Assembly (NCBI RefSeq): GCF_016031615.1
Contig: NZ_JACYXC010000001.1
Span: 5,766,001-5,830,000 of the forward strand
Direction of reading: 5' to 3'
DNA: 64,000 nt
Origin: Streptomyces pactum
GTDB lineage: Bacteria > Actinomycetota > Actinomycetes > Streptomycetales > Streptomycetaceae
Part shown: one piece after another, positions 45,487-54,039 of the stretch
Layout of the letters: each line of letters starts with the position of its first letter
Numbering within the stretch: position 1 is the first letter of the stretch
The notes under the pieces: model-generated
Database searches by the model: none
What the model was told of the DNA's origin: nothing
Seen by the model: the letters and a program-made list of their open reading frames with translations, nothing else
Position numbers and translations under genes: made by a program

Positions 45487-46148
45487 TGCATGCCCTCCGC
45501 CGCGTCGATCAGCTGGTCCGCGCAGGCGGTCTCGGCCCGCTGGTAGGCGGGCGACCGCACGTCCAGCTGCGGGTCGGCGGGGCTGGGGTCGCCTCCGGGG
45601 ATGGCGTTCCCGTCCTCCATGACGGGGTTGGTGAACTTGGAGACGCCGTTGGCGCGCATGCACCGGGCGTGCGCCAGCAGTGACTCGTACACCTTCTGCT
45701 GGTCCCTGGGAGGTTCCAGCTGCATGGCCCGCTGGAGCGGCTCCTTGCACGCGGTCATCGCCTTCTGGAGCCGCTGCTGGCCGTCCCGTTCCTCCTCCGC
45801 CTGCTGGATGTCGCCGATCTTCGTCCAGTCGGCGTAGCCGCTGAGCTTGGGGTCGGGCCAGTCCTTCAGGCCCTCCTTCCGCATGCACCGGGCGTACGTC
45901 AGCTGCGCGTCGTAGAAGGCGCTCCGGCCGTCCGTGGCGTCGCCGCTGCCGCCCTCCTCGCCGCTCCTGCCGCCCCCACGGGAGTCGTCGGTGGCGGACG
46001 CGTCGTCGTCCGCCACCGCGATCCCGGCGCCGGAACCGTCGCTGCAGGCGGCGGTGAGGGCGAGCAGGGGTACGGCGAGGAGCGCGGCGGCCCGCAGCGC
46101 CAGCGGCCTGCGGGTGCGGAGAGGAGGCGTCACAGTGATCATGCGCAT
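45483..46148 (-). CDS. Probable lipoprotein, first gene of the exporter operon
   Basis: A 221-residue protein: signal peptide with lipobox LTAAC (Cys at about residue 35), then an acidic disordered linker, and a helical domain with two similar CMR motifs (LTYARCMRKEG, LAHARCMRANG), i.e. an internal duplication. Two later Cys residues (CKEP, CADQL) may form disulfides. Cell-surface subunit or sensor of unknown role. Start ATG 46148 or 46142. Confidence 0.8.
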   Translation of the reverse strand: MRMITVTPPLRTRRPLALRAAALLAVPLLALTAACSDGSGAGIAVADDDASATDDSRGGGRSGEEGGSGDATDGRSAFYDAQLTYARCMRKEGLKDWPDPKLSGYADWTKIGDIQQAEEERDGQQRLQKAMTACKEPLQRAMQLEPPRDQQKVYESLLAHARCMRANGVSKFTNPVMEDGNAIPGGDPSPADPQLDVRSPAYQRAETACADQLIDAAEGMQ

Positions 46149-46264
46149 CACCGTCGCGGGGCCAGATGATGGCCGTTCCCCCGCTCCATGATGAGCACGT
46201 AACAATGCGCCCGGCGGCCCGGCGGAAGATCCACATCCGGTGCGGGCCACCCCGTGGGGGCGCC

Positions 46265-46270
46265 CATAAT
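46265..46270 (+). promoter_or_regulatory. -10 element before the response regulator gene
   Basis: CATAAT lies 7 nt upstream of ATG 46278. The shared intergenic region (46149-46277) must also hold the exporter operon's promoter, so autoregulation and exporter control are plausible. Confidence 0.5.
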
Positions 46271-46277
46271 CGGAGCC

Positions 46278-46973
46278 ATGCCGCACGTCCTGCTGATCGA
46301 AGACGACGTGTCCGTGCGCGACGGCATGGAGCTCGTCCTGCGCCGGCACGGGCACCAGGTGGCCGCCACGGGCACCGGTGAGGAGGGCCTCGCCCTCCTC
46401 ACCCGTCCGCACAGCCCGATCGAGATCGTGGTCCTCGATTTGATGCTGCCGGGCCTGGACGGTTTCGAGGTGTGCCGCCGCATCCGCGCGCTGAGCACCA
46501 TGCCGATCATCATGCTCACCGCGCGCAACGACGATCTGGACGTGGTCAGCGGGCTGGAGGCGGGCGCCGACGACTACGTCGTCAAACCCGTGACCGCGCG
46601 GGTGCTGGAGGCCCGCATCCGGGCGCAGCTGCGCCGGGCCGGGATCACCCCCCGCACCGGCCACGGCGCCGACCGGGACGACTTCGCCGGACTGGTGGTG
46701 GACCGCGCGGGGCTGACGGTCACCAAGCACGGCACCCGGGTCCCGCTGCCCCCCACGGAGCTGCGGCTGCTGCTGGAGCTGTCCGCCGCGCCCGGCCGGG
46801 TCCTCACCCGCGAGCAGCTGCTCCAGCTGGTGTGGGACCACGACTTCCTGGGCGACTCCCGGCTGGTCGACGCCGCCGTCGGGCGGCTGCGCGCCAAGAT
46901 CGAGGACGTTCCGGCCCGCCCCCGGTACATCCAGACGGTGCGCGGTTTCGGCTACCGGTTCGGCCCGTTGTGA
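46278..46973 (+). CDS. OmpR-family response regulator beside the exporter operon
   Basis: A 231-residue regulator: receiver with LLIEDD, phospho-acceptor Asp54 (VVLDLMLPGLDG), Thr and Lys switch residues (MLTARND, DYVVKPV), then a winged-helix domain ending VRGFGYRFGP. Its stop overlaps the kinase start (GTGA). It probably controls the divergent ABC exporter operon. Confidence 0.94.
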   Translation: MPHVLLIEDDVSVRDGMELVLRRHGHQVAATGTGEEGLALLTRPHSPIEIVVLDLMLPGLDGFEVCRRIRALSTMPIIMLTARNDDLDVVSGLEAGADDYVVKPVTARVLEARIRAQLRRAGITPRTGHGADRDDFAGLVVDRAGLTVTKHGTRVPLPPTELRLLLELSAAPGRVLTREQLLQLVWDHDFLGDSRLVDAAVGRLRAKIEDVPARPRYIQTVRGFGYRFGPL

Positions 46974-48430
46974 CGCCCCGCCCGGCGCCGCGGCGCCGCC
47001 TGCGGCTGGGCGGCCTGCGCACCCGCCTGCTCGTCGCCTTCGTGCTGGTGTCGCTGCTCAGCGCCGGCGCGGCGACCGCGCTGGCGTACCGGGAGGCCCG
47101 CACCGCCATCGTCCACCGGGCCCAGAACGCCGCCCTGGAGGAGTTCCGGGACCAGGTCGAGGAGGTCGCCCGCCACACCGAGGTACCACCGGACGGGCCC
47201 GCGCTGACCCGATTCGCCGAGGATGTCGCCGACGGGCTCCGCGACGGTGTGGTCGTGGCCCGCTACCACGACCGGACGGCCTCCTCCGACCCGGCGGCGG
47301 ACCAGACCCGCGTCACCGCCGAACTGCGGGCGACCGTACGCTCCGACAACCGGCTCGCCTTCCAGCGGGTCGAGCACGCCGGCCGGCCCTGGCTGGTGGC
47401 CGGCACCCCGGTGGTCTACGACCGGGCCCGCCACGCCTCCGGGCTGGAGGTGTTCGCCATCGTCTCGCTGGAGCCGGAGCAGCAGGACACGGCCGCGCTG
47501 CTGCGCACCGTACGTGACGGGGTCCTGCCGGTCGTCGGCGTCGCCGCGGTGCTGGCACTGCTCGCGGCGCGCACCGTGCTGCGACCGGTACGCGACCTGG
47601 GACGGGCCACCCGCAATCTGGCCGACGGCGAACTGACCACCCGGGTGACGGTGACCGGCCGCGACGAACTCGCCGATCTGGCCCGCACCTTCAACCACAC
47701 CGCGGACGCGCTCCAGACCTCGGTGGCCGAGCTGCGCGAACAGGAGGCGACCGCCCGCCGGTTCGTCGCCGACGTCTCGCACGAGCTGCGCACCCCGCTG
47801 GCCGCCATGACCATGGTCTGCACGGTGCTCGACGAGGACGCCGACCAGCTGCCGCCGGACACCGCGCAGGCCGCCCGCACCGTCAGCACCGAGACGGCCA
47901 AGCTGGCGAAGCTGGTCGAGGACCTCATCGAGATATCCCGCTTCGACGCCGGGGCGGCCGCCCTCACCCCGCACGAGACGGATCTGGCCGATGCGGTGCG
48001 CGGCACCCTCGCCGCCCGCGGCTGGACCGGCCGGGTGCACGCCGAACTGCCGCCGGGCGTCCGGGCACGGGTCGACCGGCGGCGCCTCGACGTCGTGGTC
48101 GCCAACCTGGTGGGCAACGCGCTGCGGCACGGCGCCCCGCCGGTGACGGTGGTCCTGACGGCGACCGGGGAGGAGCTGTCCCTCGCCGTGTCGGACCGGG
48201 GCCCGGGGCTGCCGCCGGAGGCGGCCCGGCACGTCTTCGACCGCTTCTACAAGGCCGACACCGCCCGCACCCGCTCCGAGGGCAGCGGACTGGGCATGGC
48301 GATCGCCCTGGAGAACGCCCGGCTGCACGGCGGCACCATCGAGGTCGCCGACCGGCCCGACGGGGGAGCGGTGTTCACCCTGCGGCTGCCGAGGCGGCGC
48401 GGGGCGCGGTGCGGGGAGGACGACGCATGA
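46970..48430 (+). CDS. Two-component sensor histidine kinase (exporter-linked)
   Basis: A 486-residue kinase: membrane helix at about 18-40, extracytoplasmic sensor of about 140 residues, second membrane helix about 185-205, HAMP (LRPVRDLGRATRNLADGELTTRVTVTGRDELADLARTFN-type), HisKA with His271 (ADVSHELRTPLAAM), HATPase with N-box NLVGNALRHG and G-boxes SDRGPGLPP and GSGLGMAIALENA. It forms a pair with the upstream regulator (4-nt overlap) and is followed by a lipoprotein gene with ATGA overlap. Confidence 0.94.
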   Translation: MTPRPAPRRRLRLGGLRTRLLVAFVLVSLLSAGAATALAYREARTAIVHRAQNAALEEFRDQVEEVARHTEVPPDGPALTRFAEDVADGLRDGVVVARYHDRTASSDPAADQTRVTAELRATVRSDNRLAFQRVEHAGRPWLVAGTPVVYDRARHASGLEVFAIVSLEPEQQDTAALLRTVRDGVLPVVGVAAVLALLAARTVLRPVRDLGRATRNLADGELTTRVTVTGRDELADLARTFNHTADALQTSVAELREQEATARRFVADVSHELRTPLAAMTMVCTVLDEDADQLPPDTAQAARTVSTETAKLAKLVEDLIEISRFDAGAAALTPHETDLADAVRGTLAARGWTGRVHAELPPGVRARVDRRRLDVVVANLVGNALRHGAPPVTVVLTATGEELSLAVSDRGPGLPPEAARHVFDRFYKADTARTRSEGSGLGMAIALENARLHGGTIEVADRPDGGAVFTLRLPRRRGARCGEDDA

Positions 48431-48924
48431 GGTGGCGGTGGACGGTTCCGGTGCTCGCGCTCACCACGGCGCTCGCCGGCTGCGGCGTCCGGCCGACCGG
48501 GGTGCTGGACGCCGGGGAACCGGCCGGCGGCCTGGGCCGGGGCATGCGGCTGTACTTCGCCTCCGACGACGGGCTGCAGCCGGTGCCCCGCCCGGATGTC
48601 CGGCTCACCTCCCTGGACGGGGCGCTCAAGCTGCTGATCGGCGGTCCCAGCGCCTCCGAGCGCGAGGCCGGCCTGACCAATCTGGTGGACTGGCTGGCAA
48701 CGATCGACGCGCGGGCCGCCGCCCCGGACCGGGTGACCGTGCACCTGACGGACGGGGAGGGCCCCGTGGAACCGGACCTGTCCGTCGGGCAGCTCGTGTG
48801 CACCCTGGCCCGCGCCCAGTCGCTGCTGCGCGGCAGCCGGCCCGACCGGGTCCGGGTGACCCTGGTCCACACCTCGGGCCGGAGCCTCGGGCCCTACCGC
48901 TGCCCGCAGTTCCTCACGCGCTGA
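48427..48924 (+). CDS. Lipoprotein, third gene of the two-component operon
   Basis: A 165-residue protein with a signal peptide and lipobox LAGC (Cys19). The mature part has a fold resembling a GerMN-like or LpqB N-terminal domain: MRLYFASDDGLQPVPR, ALKLLIGGPSASEREAGLTN. The repeat of GxxPxxxEREAGL with a C-terminal Cys-containing strand fits lipoproteins of sensor loci. It may modulate the kinase. Starts at the kinase stop (ATGA). Confidence 0.85.
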   Translation: MRWRWTVPVLALTTALAGCGVRPTGVLDAGEPAGGLGRGMRLYFASDDGLQPVPRPDVRLTSLDGALKLLIGGPSASEREAGLTNLVDWLATIDARAAAPDRVTVHLTDGEGPVEPDLSVGQLVCTLARAQSLLRGSRPDRVRVTLVHTSGRSLGPYRCPQFLTR

Positions 48925-49207
48925 GCGGCGCGTCCGGTCGCGGCGGTGGCACGGTGCGCGGCGCCGGGCCGTACGCAGGCCGCGGCCGGGCCGTACGCCG
49001 GACCGGGGCGGGGACGGCGTCCGGCCGGGACCGGCGGTCCGTCCGTACGCGGCGTGCGTGACCCCGGGCCCTGGCCCCCGGCGGCGGCCCGGGCCCGGGC
49101 CGCCGCCGGCCACCGCGGACGCCACGTGCGCCGTTTCCGGGCGGCATGGGCGGCACCGGGCGAAAACCGGTGGGAGCCGAACAAGGACGCAAGCCATACT
49201 CGGCCGG
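48925..49207. other. Spacer before the RNA-repair operon
   Basis: About 280 bp of GC-rich sequence, ending in CATACT (49195-49200) 7 nt before the GTG of hen1, consistent with a leaderless mRNA. Confidence 0.45.
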
Positions 49208-51049
49208 GTGTTACTGACGATAACGACCACCGGCACAGCCGGACGCCCCGCGACCGAGCTGGGCTTCCTGCTGCACAAACACCCGGACAGAGCCCAGCGG
49301 TTCAGCACCGCGCACGGCACCGCGCACGTCTTCTACCCGGAAGCCACCGAGGAGCGCTGCACCGCGGCGCTGCTGCTGGAGGTGGACCCCGTCGCGCTGG
49401 TGCGCCGCGCCCGCGGCCGGGGCACCGCGCCCGGCGGCGCCGCCCACCAGGCCCTGGGCCAGTACGTCAACGACCGGCCCTACGCCGCCTCCTCGCTGCT
49501 CGCCGTCGCGCTGAGCACCGTGTACTCCACCGCGCTCAAGGGCCGCTGCGCGGCACGTCCCGAGCTGCCCGCCACGCCCCTGCCGCTGCGCGTCTCGGTG
49601 CCCGCGCTGCCCGCGCGCGGCGGCCCGGACCTGGTCCGGCGGCTCTTCGAGCCCCTGGGCTGGACGGTCTCGGCGGACCCGGTGCCGCTGGACGAGAACT
49701 TCCCGGAATGGGGCGACTCCCGCTACGTGCGGCTGGTGCTCGAAGGCGAGCAGCGGCTCGCCGACGCGCTGCGCCACCTGTACGTGCTGCTGCCGGTGCT
49801 CGACGACAACAAGCACTACTGGGTGTCGCCGGACGAGGTGGACAAGCTGCTCCGGGCCGGCGAGGGGTGGTTGGAGAACCACCCCGAGCACCCGCTGATC
49901 ACCCACCGCTATCTGGCCCGCCGCCGGGCGCTGACCCGCGATGCCCTGGACCGGCTGGAGATGGCCCGGCTCGCCGAGGCGGACGACACCGCCGCCGAGG
50001 AGCTGGACAACGCGGTGGATGAGACCTCGGACACCGAGGACCGGCCGGTGCCGCTCGCGGTGCGGCGCCGGGAGGCGATCCTGGCCGTGCTGCGGGAGGC
50101 CGGCGCGGCCCGGGTGCTCGACCTGGGCTGCGGCCAGGGTCAGCTGGTGGGCGAATTGCTCAAGGACCGGCGGTTCACCGGCATCACGGGCGTGGACGTG
50201 TCGGTGCGCGCGCTGCGGACCGCGGCCCGCAGACTCCGCCTGGACCGGCTGCCGGAGCGGCAGGCCGCACGGGTGCAGCTGCTCCAGGGTGCCCTGACCT
50301 ACACCGACAGCCGGCTCAAGGGGTACGACGCGGCGGTGCTCAGCGAGGTGATCGAGCACCTCGACCTGCCGCGGCTGCCCGCCCTGGAGTACGCGGTGTT
50401 CGGCGGGGCCCGGCCCGCGACGGTGGTCGTCACCACCCCCAACGTCGAGTACAACGTGCGCTGGGAGACGCTCCCGGCCGGGCACAGCCGGCACGCCGAC
50501 CACCGCTTCGAGTGGACCCGGGAGGAGTTCCGGACCTGGGCCCGCACGGTCGCCGGTGCCCACGGCTACACCGTGGAGTTCCGGCCGGTGGGGCCGGAGG
50601 ACCCGGAGGTCGGCCCGCCGACCCAGCTGGCGGTCTTCCGGCTCGTCCCCGGGAACGGCCCGACGGCGGAGGACGGCGGGCCGCGGACGGCCGCGGCCGG
50701 GTACCTCCCGGCCGGCGCGAACGAGGTGCCGGGCGCCGCCCGGGTACCGCGGAGCGCGGACGCGCCAGGTGGCGCGGGCCTGCCGGGGAGCGCGGGTGTA
50801 CCGGGTGGTGCGCGCCGGGGACGGGGCGGTGCGGGACCGGACGGTGCCGGTTCCGCCGCCACCGGACCGGGCGGCGCCCCGGGCACCGGCACCGCCGACC
50901 CCGGCCACCTTCGAACCACACGCCCCGGCCCTGACGGCCCCGGCATTCCCGGCCCCGGCCCCGGCGGCTCCGCCCTCGGCGGCCCCGGACCCGGCCACAC
51001 CGATCCGGACCACCCCGGTCCGGCGACCGCGAAGGAGGCGGCGGAATGA
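49208..51049 (+). CDS. 3'-terminal RNA ribose 2'-O-methyltransferase Hen1 with extended tail
   Basis: A 613-residue protein. N-terminal half: Hen1-N domain (HGTAHVFYPEATEERCTAALLLEVDP, YVNDRPYAASSLLAVAL, DDNKHYWVSPDEVDKL). C-terminal methyltransferase: VLDLGCGQGQLVG (about 303-315), GVDVS, metal-binding EVIEHLDL (about 380) and TPNVEYN. Hen1 methylates the 2'-O of a repaired RNA 3' end before ligation by Pnkp. From about residue 490 a G/P-rich low-complexity tail of about 120 residues is added, unusual for the family. The stop overlaps the Pnkp start (ATGA). Confidence 0.93.
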   Translation: MLLTITTTGTAGRPATELGFLLHKHPDRAQRFSTAHGTAHVFYPEATEERCTAALLLEVDPVALVRRARGRGTAPGGAAHQALGQYVNDRPYAASSLLAVALSTVYSTALKGRCAARPELPATPLPLRVSVPALPARGGPDLVRRLFEPLGWTVSADPVPLDENFPEWGDSRYVRLVLEGEQRLADALRHLYVLLPVLDDNKHYWVSPDEVDKLLRAGEGWLENHPEHPLITHRYLARRRALTRDALDRLEMARLAEADDTAAEELDNAVDETSDTEDRPVPLAVRRREAILAVLREAGAARVLDLGCGQGQLVGELLKDRRFTGITGVDVSVRALRTAARRLRLDRLPERQAARVQLLQGALTYTDSRLKGYDAAVLSEVIEHLDLPRLPALEYAVFGGARPATVVVTTPNVEYNVRWETLPAGHSRHADHRFEWTREEFRTWARTVAGAHGYTVEFRPVGPEDPEVGPPTQLAVFRLVPGNGPTAEDGGPRTAAAGYLPAGANEVPGAARVPRSADAPGGAGLPGSAGVPGGARRGRGGAGPDGAGSAATGPGGAPGTGTADPGHLRTTRPGPDGPGIPGPGPGGSALGGPGPGHTDPDHPGPATAKEAAE

Positions 51050-53673
51050 GTGACAGGCGCGGCCTGGCCGTACCCGATCTGAGTCTGGTGGTGCTGGTGG
51101 GCGTCACCGGCTCCGGCAAGTCCACCTTCGCCCGGAGGCACTTCCTGCCCACCCAGGTGGTCTCCTCCGACGTCTGCCGCGGTCTGGTCGCCGACGACGA
51201 GAACGACCAGAGCGCCACCCCGGACGCCTTCGCCCTGCTGCACTACATAGCGGGCAAGCGGCTGGCGGCCGGCCGGCTCACCGTGGTGGACGCCACCAAC
51301 GTCCAGCCCGAGGCCCGCCGCCGGCTGGTGAGCCTCGCCCGGGAGCACGACGTGCTGCCGGTGGCGATCGTCCTCGACACCCCGGAGAACGTCTGCGTGC
51401 GGCGGAACGCCGGGCGCCCCGACCGGGCGGGGCTGCCCGGCCACGTCATCCCGCGCCAGCGCCGCGAACTGCGCCGCTCGCTGGGACGCCTGGAGCGTGA
51501 GGGCTTCCGCAAGGTCCACGTGCTGCGCGGCGAGGCGGAGATCGAGGCCGCGGAGATCGTCCTGGAGCGCCGCTACAACGATCTGCGGCACCTGACCGGC
51601 CCGTTCGACATCATCGGCGACATCCACGGGTGCCGCTCGGAACTGGAGACCCTGCTCACCACCCTGGGCTACGTCCTGGAACGGGATGTCCGCGGCCGCC
51701 CGGCCGGCGCCCACCACCCCGGGGGGCGCACCGCCGTCTTCGTCGGCGACCTGGTGGACCGCGGCCCGGACAGCCCCGGTGTGCTCCGGCTGGTCATGGG
51801 CATGGTGGCCGCCGGCTCGGCGCTGTGCGTGCCCGGGAACCACGAGAACAAGCTGGGGCGCCACCTGAAGGGCCGCAAGGTCCAGCTCACGCACGGGCTG
51901 AAGGAGACCGTGGAACAGCTGGCCGAGGAGGACGCCGGCGACCCGGACTTCCGCCGCCGGGTCCAGGAGTTCATCGACGGTCTGGTCAGTCACTACGTCC
52001 TCGACGGCGGCGCGCTGGTGGTCTGTCACGCCGGACTGCCGGAGAAGTACCACGGCCGCACCTCGGGCCGGGTCCGCTCGCACGCGCTCTACGGGGACAC
52101 CACCGGCGAGACCGACGAGTTCGGGCTGCCGGTGCGCTACCCCTGGGCCGAGGAGTACCGGGGCCGCGCCGCGGTGGTCTACGGCCACACCCCCACCCCG
52201 GCCGCGTCCTGGCTCAACAACACCATCTGCCTGGACACCGGGTGCGTCTTCGGCGGCAGGCTCACCGCGCTGCGGTGGCCGGAGCGGGAACTGGTGGACG
52301 TCCCCGCCGAGCGGGTCTGGTACGAGCCGGCCAGGCCGCTGCGGGTGACCGCCCCCGGTGGCACGGACGGCCGCCCGCTGGACCTCACGGACGTCGCGGG
52401 ACGCCGCGTGGTGGAGACCCGGCACATGGGGCGGATCGCGGTGAAGGAGGAGAACGCCGCGGCCGCGCTGGAGGTGATGAGCCGGTTCGCGATCGACCCG
52501 CGGCTGCTGGCCTACCTGCCTCCGACCATGGCGCCCTGCCCGACGGCGCGCGCCGGCACCACCGGCGGCGCGGCGGGCGACGGCTACCTGGAGCACCCGG
52601 CGGAGGCGTTCGCCGCCTACCGGGCGGACGGGGTGCGTCAGGTGGTGTGCGAGGAGAAGCACATGGGCTCCCGGGCGGTGGCGCTGGTCTGCCGGGACGC
52701 CCGGGTCGTCCGCGAACGGTTCGGCATCGCGGGCGCGGGCAGTGGGGGCGAAGAGGTCACCGGCGCCCTGCACACCCGGACCGGACGGCCCTTCTTCGAC
52801 GATCCGGCAATCACCGAGCGGGTGCTCGCCCGGGTCCGGGAGGCGGTCACCCGCGCCGGACTGTGGGAGGAGCTGGACACCGACTGGCTCCTCCTCGACG
52901 CCGAGCTGATGCCGTGGTCGCTGAAGGCGGCCGGGCTGCTGCGCACGCAGTACGCGGCGGTGGGCGCCGCGGCCGGCGCGGTCTTCCCCGAGGCGCTGGC
53001 CGCGCTGGAGGCGGCGGCCGCCCGCGGCGTCGAGGGTGTGGCCGGGCCCGGGGAGCTGCTGGGCCGGCAGCGCGAACGGTCGGCGGACGCCGCGGCCTTC
53101 ACCGCGGCCTACCGCCGCTACTGCTGGCCGGTCGAGGACCTGGACGGGGTGCGGCTGGCCCCCTTCCAGCTCCTCGCCGCCCGGGGGCGGAACCTGGCGA
53201 CGGTGCCCCACGACGAGCAACTCGCCTGGCTGGACCGCATGGTCGCGCACGACACCGGCGGCCTGCTGCACCGCACGGGCCGGTGCTACGTGGACACCGA
53301 GGACGAGGCGTCCGTCGCCGCCGGGGTCCGGTGGTGGCTGGAGCTGACCGAGGCCGGTGGCGAGGGCATGGTGGTCAAGCCGGTGCAAGGCTTCCTCCGT
53401 GGGGCGGACGGCCGGCTGGTGCAGCCGGGTATCAAGTGCCGGGGCCGGGAGTACCTGCGGATCGTCTACGGTCCCGAGTACACCCGTCCCGAGAACCTGG
53501 CCCGGCTGCGCGAACGTCACCTGGGCCACAAGCGCTCGCTGGCGCTGCGGGAGTACGCGCTGGGGCTGGAGGCGCTGGACCGGCTCGCCGGCGGCGAACC
53601 GTTGTGGCGGGTGCACGAGGCGGTGTTCGCGGTGCTCGCCCTGGAGTCGGAACCCGTCGACCCCCGGCTGTGA
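51046..53673 (+). CDS. Polynucleotide kinase-phosphatase-ligase Pnkp
   Basis: An 875-residue RNA-repair enzyme with three domains: 5'-kinase (P-loop GVTGSGKST, residues 19-27), metallophosphoesterase 2',3'-phosphatase (GDIHGC about 191-196, GDLVDRGPDS about 234, GNHENK about 265) and a ligase-adenylyltransferase domain with nucleotidyl-acceptor Lys538 in EEKHMGSRAV and VCHAGLPEKYHG-type loops in the phosphatase. With Hen1 it heals and seals broken RNA, e.g. after ribotoxin cleavage. Genes overlap by 4 nt, so they are cotranscribed. Confidence 0.94.
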   Translation: MSDRRGLAVPDLSLVVLVGVTGSGKSTFARRHFLPTQVVSSDVCRGLVADDENDQSATPDAFALLHYIAGKRLAAGRLTVVDATNVQPEARRRLVSLAREHDVLPVAIVLDTPENVCVRRNAGRPDRAGLPGHVIPRQRRELRRSLGRLEREGFRKVHVLRGEAEIEAAEIVLERRYNDLRHLTGPFDIIGDIHGCRSELETLLTTLGYVLERDVRGRPAGAHHPGGRTAVFVGDLVDRGPDSPGVLRLVMGMVAAGSALCVPGNHENKLGRHLKGRKVQLTHGLKETVEQLAEEDAGDPDFRRRVQEFIDGLVSHYVLDGGALVVCHAGLPEKYHGRTSGRVRSHALYGDTTGETDEFGLPVRYPWAEEYRGRAAVVYGHTPTPAASWLNNTICLDTGCVFGGRLTALRWPERELVDVPAERVWYEPARPLRVTAPGGTDGRPLDLTDVAGRRVVETRHMGRIAVKEENAAAALEVMSRFAIDPRLLAYLPPTMAPCPTARAGTTGGAAGDGYLEHPAEAFAAYRADGVRQVVCEEKHMGSRAVALVCRDARVVRERFGIAGAGSGGEEVTGALHTRTGRPFFDDPAITERVLARVREAVTRAGLWEELDTDWLLLDAELMPWSLKAAGLLRTQYAAVGAAAGAVFPEALAALEAAAARGVEGVAGPGELLGRQRERSADAAAFTAAYRRYCWPVEDLDGVRLAPFQLLAARGRNLATVPHDEQLAWLDRMVAHDTGGLLHRTGRCYVDTEDEASVAAGVRWWLELTEAGGEGMVVKPVQGFLRGADGRLVQPGIKCRGREYLRIVYGPEYTRPENLARLRERHLGHKRSLALREYALGLEALDRLAGGEPLWRVHEAVFAVLALESEPVDPRL

Positions 53674-54039
53674 CCCGGGCCGGCCGCGGCGAACCGCCGG
53701 ACGGGGGCGGCGGGCCCCGATGCCTCCGGCCGGGGGCGGTCGCTGCCCCGCTCTCACCGGCCGGGAGCCACGGCGAGGCCTGACACCGCCGGCCGCCGTG
53801 ACCGGCCGGGGCTGTGACCGCCCCCGGGCGTGACACGGGCGGTGCCCCCGATCCGACGGGTTCCCGGTGCCGGCCCCGCACAGCCCCGGGCGGTGCCCGG
53901 CCCGGGGCCGGTGCCGGCACCGGCCGGTGGCGGGCCGACCGGGCCCGGCACCGCGCCGCCTGGGACAAGGGGCCCGTCACCGGGAGGTCCGGACCGTTCC
54001 GGAGGGCCGGGCCGCAGGACCGGGCAGTCGCAGGACCGG
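53674..54039. other. Convergent intergenic region
   Basis: About 365 bp, GC-rich, between converging pnkp and monooxygenase genes. No gene or strong hairpin recognised. Confidence 0.45.
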
